From Zoogloeaceae bacterium (lineage in GTDB: Bacteria > Pseudomonadota > Gammaproteobacteria > Burkholderiales > Rhodocyclaceae), in assembly GCA_031259605.1 (NCBI GenBank), contig JAIRLE010000195.1, positions 1 through 5,107 of the forward strand: a stretch of DNA of 5,107 bases, in the 5' to 3' direction. The translations under genes and the position numbers were made by a program. This document shows, one piece after another, positions 1 through 4,915 of this stretch; the stretch's first letter is position 1; each line of letters opens with the position of its first letter. A model generated the notes under the pieces. It searched no databases and had not been told where the DNA came from. It saw only the letters and a program-made list of their open reading frames with translations.

Positions 1-116
1 GGGGTAGAAATGCTGAACGTTTTGGCGATGAACGCTTTCAGCGCTGCGAAAGACGCGTTTCCCAAACCCCGCGCGCACGCGACCACCGCGATGTCTTCCC
101 CGATGCACTCTCGCAT
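1..116 (-). CDS. Possible 5' end of an unidentified gene, cut by the window edge
   Basis: Reading the minus strand from an ATG at 116-114 gives 38 codons that stay open to the left edge. The protein starts MRECIGEDIAVVACARGLGN and goes on with an Ala/Phe/Lys-rich helix-like stretch. Third codon positions are mostly G or C, and the composition looks like a soluble protein, unlike the arginine-rich shadow frames nearby. The only candidate ribosome site is a weak purine run (GGAAAAAGAA) directly before the ATG. The frame closes with a stop about 20 bases upstream of the ATG, so the start can hardly lie further out. I do not recognise the family. It may be a real gene reading leftwards or a chance open frame; 38 codons cannot settle it. 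Confidence 0.3.
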   Translation of the reverse strand, partial: MRECIGEDIAVVACARGLGNASFAALKAFIAKTFSIST

Positions 117-274
117 TTCTTTTTCCGTCCGTAGAAATTAGGCTGCATGCGCAAGCCGAAGCTGCTGAAAACCTCGCACATTCTACCTGTCGTTATCAAA
201 ACCGCCAATCGTGACAATAGCCTGGTGTGCAATCAAAAGTGGAGGAAGCCTGTGTGCCAACCTGATTTCATCAA

Positions 275-305
275 AAGCGAGGAGCGAAGCCCGTGATAAT
301 CCAGA
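275..305. repeat. Degenerate interspersed repeat, GCGAGGAGCGAAGC type
   Basis: The segment reads GCGAGGAGCGAAGC, then a short variable part, then AATCCAG. From memory this resembles a widespread intergenic repeat of the form GCGAGGAGCGAAGCGACG..GCAATCCAG found in many environmental bacteria. The middle is altered here (CCGTGAT instead of a symmetric GACG..GC part), so it would be a decayed copy. The assignment rests on recognition only, without a second copy in this window. Confidence 0.35.
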
Positions 306-333
306 CGACCTTTCCGCTTGTCTTGCAGATCCA

Positions 334-452
<119 letters not shown>

Positions 453-520
453 TTGCCGCGTCGTCGCGCCCCGATTGCCCTGCGGATGACGCTTGCTTCC
501 CGATCGCCGTTCTCCGAATC

Positions 521-529
521 TGCTACCAT
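521..529 (+). promoter_or_regulatory. Possible extended -10 promoter for the DUF5668 gene
   Basis: The sequence TGCTACCAT has the TGn plus TAnnnT layout of an extended -10 element. No good -35 box lies 16-18 bp upstream. It would start transcription about 90 bases before the membrane-protein gene at 627. This is weak evidence, based on one short motif. Confidence 0.25.
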
Positions 530-626
530 TCCTTCCTGAAAATCCTGAAGGCGCGAGGGTGCGTCGTTCGCGGCTTTTGTCTGGCGTTGCCGCCAGTTTT
601 CCTGAACCTTTGACAGCCTGAAAAAA

Positions 627-944
627 ATGCTTGGACGTGTGATTACCGGGGCTATCCTGGTGGTGTTGGGTGTGTTGCTGCTGGCGGCCAACCTGCGCTT
701 TTTCAACCTGAACGGCGCGGCGATCATGGCGATCTGGTGGCCTTTGGGCTTGCTGTTGCTGGGCAGCCTGCTGATCAATCTGCGCGCCTGGTTTCTCGGC
801 GTGACGCTGGTGTTGTATGGCTTCTTGTTTCTTGCCATTGAACTGAACCTGTTGCAGGCGTCCGTGGCCTCCCTTGTCCGCGTCTGGTGGCCGCTGGGTT
901 TGCTGCTCGTCGGCGTCGTGCTGATCGTGAATCGCCGCGTTTAG
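627..944 (+). CDS. Small membrane protein, LiaF transmembrane-region-like (DUF5668)
   Basis: The 105-residue product is almost wholly hydrophobic and should form about four membrane helices (residues roughly 5-21, 33-51, 55-73, 86-101). The motif WWPLGLLLLG at 37-46 returns as WWPLGLLLVG at 87-96, exactly 50 residues later, and Gly8/Gly58 and Gly15/Gly65 also line up, so the protein is a tandem duplication of a two-helix unit. The WWPxxLLxxG pattern is typical of the transmembrane domain in LiaI/LiaF-like proteins, which in Firmicutes sense or modulate cell-envelope stress. Proteobacterial stand-alone versions have no settled role. No extracytoplasmic C-terminal domain follows, so it is the membrane part only. 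The start at 627 has no clear Shine-Dalgarno sequence, but no other ATG fits as well. It appears to be a single-gene unit. Confidence 0.75.
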   Translation: MLGRVITGAILVVLGVLLLAANLRFFNLNGAAIMAIWWPLGLLLLGSLLINLRAWFLGVTLVLYGFLFLAIELNLLQASVASLVRVWWPLGLLLVGVVLIVNRRV

Positions 945-1020
945 AACCTGTTTGCGATCTTCAAATATCCCGTCGCCGCCTGCCGTTCCCTCTCCCCGGC
1001 TTTATCGTAAAACCAACTCC

Positions 1021-1048
1021 GGTTTGAAACCCCGCCCTTCAGGGGCGG
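1021..1048. repeat. Hairpin element GGTTTGAAACC + CCGCCC-TTCAG-GGGCGG
   Basis: A small palindrome (GGTTT-G-AAACC, 1021-1031) runs directly into a 6-bp GC stem (1032-1037 with 1043-1048) closed by TTCAG. No T-run follows, so it is not a classical intrinsic terminator, although it sits between two co-oriented genes and could act as an RNA-stabilising or terminating structure. The core GCCCTTCAGGG recurs at 1840-1850 in another hairpin. The layout recalls hairpins at IS200/IS605-type element ends or REP sequences, but no transposase gene is present. Confidence 0.5.
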
Positions 1049-1077
1049 CAACCGATATGGTCGTCTCTTCCCGCGAG

Positions 1078-1086
1078 TGGCATAAT
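1078..1086 (+). promoter_or_regulatory. Candidate extended -10 promoter for the DUF411 gene
   Basis: TGGCATAAT fits the extended -10 pattern TGn followed by a five-of-six match to TATAAT (CATAAT at 1081-1086). The sequence 17 bp upstream (TGGTCG at 1058-1063) is a poor -35 box, as is common for extended -10 promoters. The predicted start is near 1093, about 25 bases ahead of the ATG at 1119, which suits a short leader. Confidence 0.4.
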
Positions 1087-1118
1087 CCCGATATTTCCTT
1101 GAACGGGGGAATTCTGTC

Positions 1119-1562
1119 ATGAATCGCGTCTTCTGGTTATTGCCCCTGCTGTTTGTCGCGTCTGTCCTGGCGGATGAAAGCCTGCCGACTGTAACGATGT
1201 ACAAGAATCCGTCTTGCGGCTGCTGCGGCGCGTGGGCAAAACACCTGCAAAACGCCGGATTTTCCCGTCCGCAGAGTCACGCGGCTACGGACATGAGCAC
1301 CGCGCGCCGCGCCCTGGGGATGCCCGAAAAATATGCCTCATGCCATACCGCCAAAGTAGGTCGGTATCTGCTGGAAGGCCACGTTCCCGCCGCCGACATC
1401 AAACGTCTGCTGCGCGAGCATCCCGACGCCATCGGTCTTGCCGTGCCGGGAATGCCGATGGGTTCTCCCGGCATGGAAGGCGGCAAGGCGGAAACCTACG
1501 ACACCTTGCTGATCCTCAAGGACGGCAGCGCGCGCGTCTTCCAGCGCCATCCCACGCCCTGA
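1119..1562 (+). CDS. Secreted DUF411 family protein with CxCC motif (putative metal-binding)
   Basis: The 147-residue product begins with a Sec signal peptide (hydrophobic residues 4-18; likely cut after Ala18). The mature part has the family's features: a thioredoxin-like start VTMYKNPSCGCCGAW with Cys33-Gly-Cys35-Cys36, then the conserved SCHTA block (Cys75-His76), the EGHVPA segment (86-91), and the AVPGMPMGSPGME loop (108-120). Length and motif order match full-length DUF411 proteins, so it looks intact. The family is often found with copper-resistance genes and is thought to bind metal through the cysteines, but the biochemical function is not established. No copper genes are visible here. 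The start is supported by CGGGGGA at 1104-1110, eight bases before the ATG. Nothing co-directional is close, so it is probably monocistronic. Confidence 0.9.
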   Translation: MNRVFWLLPLLFVASVLADESLPTVTMYKNPSCGCCGAWAKHLQNAGFSRPQSHAATDMSTARRALGMPEKYASCHTAKVGRYLLEGHVPAADIKRLLREHPDAIGLAVPGMPMGSPGMEGGKAETYDTLLILKDGSARVFQRHPTP

Positions 1563-1594
1563 CGGCAAGCCCAGGACAATCGCACGGAATGCCC

Positions 1595-1621
1595 GCCCTC
1601 TCCCGCTTCGCGGAAGAGGGC
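1595..1621. repeat. Strong hairpin downstream of the DUF411 gene
   Basis: GCCCTCT (1595-1601) pairs with AGAGGGC (1615-1621). After one C-A mismatch, CCGC (1603-1606) pairs with GCGG (1610-1613) around a TTC loop, giving 11 base pairs in 27 nt. It begins 32 bases after the stop codon at 1560-1562 and has no T-run after it, so it could be a 3'-end stabiliser or Rho-linked terminator, or just an interspersed CCCTCTCCC-type repeat, which I recall as common in proteobacterial intergenic DNA. Confidence 0.55.
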
Positions 1622-1732
1622 AAAGCCTTGCGCCAGCGCTTGCCTTTCTCTCTTCTCGGAGAGTGTGCCCGGAATGGGCGAGGGGGGCGTTCCATGCGCG
1701 GCAAAAACCTCAAACTCGTATATGCCATGCCT

Positions 1733-1768
1733 GAAACCAGGGAAAGATAGCGCGATTATCCTGGTTTC
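1733..1768. repeat. 9-bp perfect inverted repeat GAAACCAGG / CCTGGTTTC
   Basis: GAAACCAGG at 1733-1741 is the exact reverse complement of CCTGGTTTC at 1760-1768, with an 18-base AT-richer centre. There is no gene around it. It may be part of the same repeat cluster or a stem-loop; no function can be assigned. Confidence 0.45.
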
Positions 1769-1812
1769 TTGGCCGGCGCGGCGCCCCTGGCCAACGACAG
1801 CGGCAGGCATCG

Positions 1813-1905
1813 GGGCAAGCGCAGCAAAGATTAGCGACAGCCCTTCAGGGCTGTCGGTCCAACTCCATGAATGTCCTTTGTTGCCGGGCTGCGCTGCGCT
1901 TGCCC
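1813..1905. repeat. Nested palindromic element (13-bp outer, 9-bp inner stem)
   Basis: GGGCAAGCGCAGC (1813-1825) is a perfect 13-bp reverse complement of the sequence at 1893-1905. Between the arms lies a second perfect hairpin, CGACAGCCC (1835-1843) with GGGCTGTCG (1848-1856) around TTCA. The right arm is also part of a local GCCGGGC..GCCCGAC palindrome (1883-1908), a type of interspersed repeat I recall as common in proteobacteria. The outer arms could therefore be two copies of one repeat in opposite orientation. No T-run follows either stem. Confidence 0.6.
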
Positions 1906-1953
1906 GACTTGCGCGTCATCCCCCTGCCCTCTGATGCTCAATCCTTACCCATG

Positions 1954-1983
1954 ACCGTTCATCCGAAAAATTACACCGTTCGT
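1954..1983 (+). promoter_or_regulatory. Tandem LytTR/AlgR-type operator upstream of the minor-pilin operon
   Basis: ACCGTTCAT (1954-1962) and ACCGTTCGT (1975-1983) are direct repeats 21 bp apart, start to start, leaving a 12-bp spacer. Both fit the published LytTR-domain pattern [TA][AC][CA]GTTN[AG][TG], for which paired 9-bp repeats at that spacing are typical. The second copy, read on as ACCGTTCGTCTG, contains the P. aeruginosa AlgR core CCGTTCGTC without mismatch; the first has one mismatch in that core. AlgR is known to activate the orthologous fimU-pilVWXY1Y2E operon. Similarity continues past the cores into GAAAA(A)TTA. The regulator itself is not in this window, so its identity is inferred. 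Confidence 0.65.
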
Positions 1984-2013
1984 CTGAAAATTAGTTGGTT
2001 GCAGTAATCGTTA

Positions 2014-2019
2014 TATAAA
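2014..2019 (+). promoter_or_regulatory. Possible -10 box of the pilus operon promoter
   Basis: TATAAA lies in an AT-rich patch (TTATATAAAA). A 17-bp spacer would put the -35 at TTAGTT (1991-1996), a poor match as expected for an activator-dependent promoter. With a start near 2026, the two LytTR-type sites centre at about -46 and -67 on one face of the helix. TATGAT at 2027-2032 is an alternative -10 but has no -35 at a suitable distance. Confidence 0.35.
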
Positions 2020-2068
2020 ACATGGTTATGATTAGGTAACGGTTTGTGCGAGTAATAGATGATATGTT

Positions 2069-2090
2069 TGATTAAGTTGACGGTTAATCA
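2069..2090. repeat. 7-bp dyad TGATTAA-N8-TTAATCA in the operon leader
   Basis: TGATTAA (2069-2075) and TTAATCA (2084-2090) are perfect reverse complements around GTTGACGG. The 22-bp size and symmetry resemble a dimeric repressor or activator site, and the centre contains TTGACG, which could serve as a -35 box of a second promoter. No regulator family is assigned. Confidence 0.35.
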
Positions 2091-2202
2091 TTGTCCATGG
2101 CGATATTTTATCACGATGAAGAATGCTCAAGGCTTCGGGCGTTCTGGCTCCATGCAAGGTCATGGGGACGGGATGGCTGGAGGCAGATGGAGGAAGGAAG
2201 AC

Positions 2203-2730
2203 ATGATGCAAGGATTGTTGTGCGGACGCAGCGGCGCGCGGGGGTTTACCCTGCTGGAGATGATGGTGACCTCTATCATTGTCGTCATATTGGCGGCGAT
2301 GGCGATTACCTCATGGGACATGATTCAGAGGAACCGGATCGTCAGCGGCACGGGTGAAGTTGCTTCCGCGCTGGGTCTGGCGCGCAGCGAGGCCATTCTG
2401 CGGCAGCTTCCCGTGGCGCTTTGCGCGGAGAATGGGGAATTGACCGATGGTTGGCGGATTGTTGTCAACAATCCGGATTGCGCGGTTGCGGGCGGCGCGT
2501 TGAGTGGCGATGTGTTGTTTGCCCGTGAGGAGCCTTTGAAATCGGTTTCCCTGTGCACTACGGGTTGTAGCGTCGTCACGCCGGATAAATTTGTTTTCGG
2601 TCCGTTGGGCAATCTGGTGGGCGGGCCAGCCACTGCGGTTTTGTGCGTAGCGGGGAATATGAAGGTAGGGCGGGAGATTGTGGTGAATGTGGCGGGACTG
2701 GTGAAAACCAGTTCATATGATTGTCCCTGA
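2203..2730 (+). CDS. fimT: Type IV minor pilin of the FimT/FimU (GspH) family
   Basis: The 175-residue prepilin has the leader MMQGLLCGRSGARG, cut by the prepilin peptidase after Gly14, followed by FTLLEMMV with Glu at mature position 5 and a hydrophobic helix to about residue 36. The GspH/FimT domain follows, marked by GLARSEAILR (58-67), ALCAENG (72-78) and GWRIVVN (83-89). Six mature-domain cysteines (74, 93, 118, 122, 148, 174) suggest disulfides, including a C-terminal one as in other minor pilins. The protein should help prime pilus assembly and link the tip complex to the fibre. The start at 2203 is chosen because GGAGG at 2189-2193 lies nine bases before it and it gives a normal leader; the frame stays open back to 2059 but without a ribosome site. 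It is the first gene of the operon. The symbol could equally be fimU. Confidence 0.88.
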   Translation: MMQGLLCGRSGARGFTLLEMMVTSIIVVILAAMAITSWDMIQRNRIVSGTGEVASALGLARSEAILRQLPVALCAENGELTDGWRIVVNNPDCAVAGGALSGDVLFAREEPLKSVSLCTTGCSVVTPDKFVFGPLGNLVGGPATAVLCVAGNMKVGREIVVNVAGLVKTSSYDCP

Positions 2731-2768
2731 ACCCGCATTTTTTAATGAACAGGAATGAGGTTACTACC

Positions 2769-3293
2769 ATGAAGAGCAACAATGTACCCAACAGACAACA
2801 CATGCAGCGGGGCGTTTCCCTGCTGGAGGTTCTGGTGACTGCCCTGATACTGAGTATCGGCATGATGGGACTCCTGGGCAACCAGCTTGTCGCGCTGAAG
2901 ATGAACCAGGCGGCCGCATCGCGCTCCATTGCCTCGGAGTATGCTTACGCCATGATGGACAAAATCAGGAGTAATTCCGCCGCGGCCAACAATGGCGATT
3001 ACGATGTAGGGGCGCTGACCCTGGCAAGCGCGATTCCGGCGGGCAGCGGCGTTGCCGGCACGGAGCGCAAGTTGTGGGCAAACCAGCTTCAGCGGGCGTT
3101 GCCGGGCGCGCTGGTGCAGATTTGCCGCCGGACGAACATGGCGGGCACCTTTACGGGCTGCGCCGCTGCGGGGGAATACTTCATGGTGCGCGTGGCCTGG
3201 CAGCAGGGGGAGGACGCCAGGCTGATGTTTGACGCAACCAGAGCCGTTGAAGGTCCCGATTCGCAATCCGTTGAAATTGTGGGGCGCATATGA
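2769..3293 (+). CDS. pilV: Type IV pilus minor pilin PilV
   Basis: The 174-residue prepilin starts MKSNNVPNRQHMQRG and is cut after Gly15; the mature end VSLLEVLVTALILSIGMMGL has Glu5 and is the typical PilV helix. Further PilV-like traits are the GLLGNQLVALKMNQAAASRSIAS helix region (34-56, seen in part), the MMDKIRSN segment (62-69), a cysteine pair at 119 and 131, and YFMVRVAW (137-144) near the end. PilV joins the minor-pilin complex that starts pilus assembly and presents PilY1. The ATG at 2769 is preferred over an upstream TTG (2721) and ATG (2745) because GAGGT at 2757-2761 is seven bases away and the leader has normal length. It follows the FimT-type gene after 38 bases and overlaps pilW by four. 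Confidence 0.9.
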   Translation: MKSNNVPNRQHMQRGVSLLEVLVTALILSIGMMGLLGNQLVALKMNQAAASRSIASEYAYAMMDKIRSNSAAANNGDYDVGALTLASAIPAGSGVAGTERKLWANQLQRALPGALVQICRRTNMAGTFTGCAAAGEYFMVRVAWQQGEDARLMFDATRAVEGPDSQSVEIVGRI

Positions 3294-4324
3294 AAACCGA
3301 AGCTGTTTCCAGGCGTCACCGAGCGCGTGGTCTTTCGCTGGTGGAAGTTCTCGTGGCCCTGAGTATTGGCGTCATCATTCTGGGCGCGGTGTTGTACACC
3401 TATATTGGCAGCCGTTCCACCTACCGGCTCAATTATGAGATGTCGCGCTTGCAGGAAAATGGCCGCATCGTCATGAACATGCTGGAAAGGGACCTGCGCA
3501 TGAGCGCCTATGCGGGTTGTGCCGGTCTTTCCACGCTGAAGACGCCGGATGCGTTCGTTGCGGCGCGCGATGATATCCGCAATGGTGTTTCTGCCGAAAA
3601 GATAACGAGCATTCCAGCGTTCACGGGCACCATCGGGGACATCATCTATCGGTTGCGCGCGATTGCGCCGTCGCTCAATGTGGGTATCGAGGCGATCGCC
3701 GCCGACAACAAGTCGCTGACCGTGCGTTATCCGGACAACGCCATTCCCGACGGGCTGGTGCTGATTTCCGATTGCCGTTTTGGCGAGTTGCTGCCCATCA
3801 AGATGGTCACGCCCGCGGGCAGCGGCCAGTTCAGTCTGGGGTTGGATGAGGAGATTACGCAGAACTTCACCCCGGAATACAGCCGGGCTTTTATCCTGCC
3901 GATGGCGGCAGGCGAGATTGGCATCTCGTATGATATCGTGGCGGTTCCTTCGCCGGAAGGCGGCGCAAACATCCTGGCGCTGACCCGGAATGGGGACGAG
4001 TTGACGGATGGGATCGAGGCGTTTCGCGTTTGTTTCGGTCTGGGCAATGCCTATGCTTCCGATTCCGATGATGAGAGCAAGGTCACTGAATACAGGCTCC
4101 CGGAGAGCGTCACCACCGACGCGGAGAAGGAATCGATCACCACGGTACAGGTAGACATGTTGCTGGCTTCCGCTTCCGCCAATGTGCTGGAAGCCGACGT
4201 ATCGCAGACTTTCCTTCTGTGCGGCGGCGACCCTGCCGCGACAGTCACCAGAAACGACCGCCGGGCGCGCAAGTTGTTCAGCACGACGGTCAGTCTGCGC
4301 AACAAGGTATGGAGAGGTTCATGA
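3290..4324 (+). CDS. pilW: Type IV pilus minor pilin PilW
   Basis: The 344-residue prepilin has the leader MKTEAVSRRHRARG, cut after Gly14, and the mature start LSLVEVLVALSIGVIIL with Glu5. The family signature RLQENGRIVMNMLERDLRMSAYAGC spans residues 53-77, followed by the large PilW C-terminal domain with Cys77, Cys162 and Cys248, the segment DGIEAFRVCFG (240-250), an acidic loop SDSDDES (257-263), and the end KLFSTTVSLRN typical of PilW. Length fits the family. Its ATG overlaps the pilV stop (ATGA, 3290-3293), and the ribosome site GGGGCG is modest, so translation is probably coupled to pilV. PilW is a bulky tip-proximal minor pilin that works with PilX and PilY1. The reading frame looks complete. 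Confidence 0.92.
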   Translation: MKTEAVSRRHRARGLSLVEVLVALSIGVIILGAVLYTYIGSRSTYRLNYEMSRLQENGRIVMNMLERDLRMSAYAGCAGLSTLKTPDAFVAARDDIRNGVSAEKITSIPAFTGTIGDIIYRLRAIAPSLNVGIEAIAADNKSLTVRYPDNAIPDGLVLISDCRFGELLPIKMVTPAGSGQFSLGLDEEITQNFTPEYSRAFILPMAAGEIGISYDIVAVPSPEGGANILALTRNGDELTDGIEAFRVCFGLGNAYASDSDDESKVTEYRLPESVTTDAEKESITTVQVDMLLASASANVLEADVSQTFLLCGGDPAATVTRNDRRARKLFSTTVSLRNKVWRGS

Positions 4325-4869
4325 AAACGCAAAAAGCACACGAACGCGGTTTTACGCTGGTGATGGGCGTCGTCGTCCTGGTCGTCATGGCGTTGTTGAG
4401 CGTCACGTCCATACGCGGCACGATGCTGCAGGAGCGGCTGGCGGGCAGTTTCGCGGAGCAGAACCAGGCGTTCCAGGCGGCGGAAAGCGCCTTGCGCTAC
4501 GGGCAGAAGATGCTCGCCGACGGCGACGCCAAGTCCACCTCTGAGGGGGGGTGCCTCTATGCCCCGAACACCGCGCCGGCCCCGGACATCGATTACGACG
4601 ACTGGATGGCGGCGCACACCTGCGACATTCCCGGCGACTATTACCGCGATGCGTTCGGCGCGGAAAAGCCGATCTTCTTCATCGAACGACAGGAATCCGG
4701 GTCGGGCGGCGGCTCGCGCGGCGACTCGCTCGGGGCCGCCGGCAGTGAGTGGAATACTTCCTCTGGCTCCGAGGTGGCGGCCTTCCGGATCACCGCCCTG
4801 GGCATGGGCGGCGTCAAGCAGGCCGGCAAGCCGACGATCCTGGTTGTCCTTCAGTCTTCCGTCCGCTGA
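4321..4869 (+). CDS. pilX: Type IV pilus minor pilin PilX
   Basis: The 182-residue product has a ten-residue basic leader ending in Gly10, then FTLVMGVVVLVVMALLSVTSIRG. The following ERLAGSFAEQNQAFQAAESALRYG (38-61) is the hallmark of the PilX N-terminal domain. Mature position 5 is Met15 rather than Glu, as in GspK-like pilins that cap a tip complex. The C-terminal part has one visible cysteine pair (78, 101) and a Gly/Ser-rich loop with RGDS at 133-136. The start at 4321 overlaps the pilW stop (ATGA) and follows GGAGAGGT (4310-4317). A run of seven G (4545-4551) lies in codons 75-77. PilX is expected to join PilV and PilW in the tip complex that holds PilY1. Confidence 0.9.
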   Translation: MKTQKAHERGFTLVMGVVVLVVMALLSVTSIRGTMLQERLAGSFAEQNQAFQAAESALRYGQKMLADGDAKSTSEGGCLYAPNTAPAPDIDYDDWMAAHTCDIPGDYYRDAFGAEKPIFFIERQESGSGGGSRGDSLGAAGSEWNTSSGSEVAAFRITALGMGGVKQAGKPTILVVLQSSVR

Positions 4870-4901
4870 GCTTTTTCAACAGCACCGCGCAATCTTGTTT
4901 T

Positions 4902-4908
4902 CAGGAGG
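4902..4908 (+). promoter_or_regulatory. Strong ribosome binding site of pilY1
   Basis: CAGGAGG lies seven bases before the ATG at 4916. It is the best Shine-Dalgarno match in the window, so pilY1 seems to be translated on its own, unlike the coupled pilW and pilX. Confidence 0.7.
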
Positions 4909-4915
4909 CATCATC

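Larger units (their letters stand above)
1563..2202. other. Long intergenic region upstream of the pilus operon
   Basis: I see no credible gene in these 640 bases. The first 370 bases are GC-rich and made largely of inverted-repeat elements (1595-1621, 1733-1768, 1813-1905). From about 1950 the DNA becomes clearly AT-rich and carries the tandem LytTR-type sites, a candidate -10 and a 7-bp dyad at 2069-2090. If transcription starts near 2026, the pilus mRNA has an untranslated leader of about 176 bases. Confidence 0.65.

Noticed and set aside
1032..1048. Rho-independent terminator
   Set aside because: The stem is good but no T-run follows; the same is true of 1595-1621 and 1835-1856, so these are listed as repeats or hairpins instead.
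1214..1750. Plus-strand frame of 178 codons overlapping the DUF411 gene
   Set aside because: It is an Arg-rich frame-shifted shadow of the DUF411 gene that continues into hairpin repeats.
2077..2107. Sigma-70 promoter with TTGACG and GATATT
   Set aside because: The -35 is good, but the spacer would be 19 bp and the -10 only four of six; kept as a note, not as a feature.
2742..3266. Minus-strand frame of 174 codons across pilV
   Set aside because: It mirrors pilV almost end to end, and the sense frame has the full prepilin signature.
4051..4617. Minus-strand frame of 188 codons across pilW/pilX
   Set aside because: It is antisense to two clear pilin genes and has a shadow-type Arg/His-rich composition.
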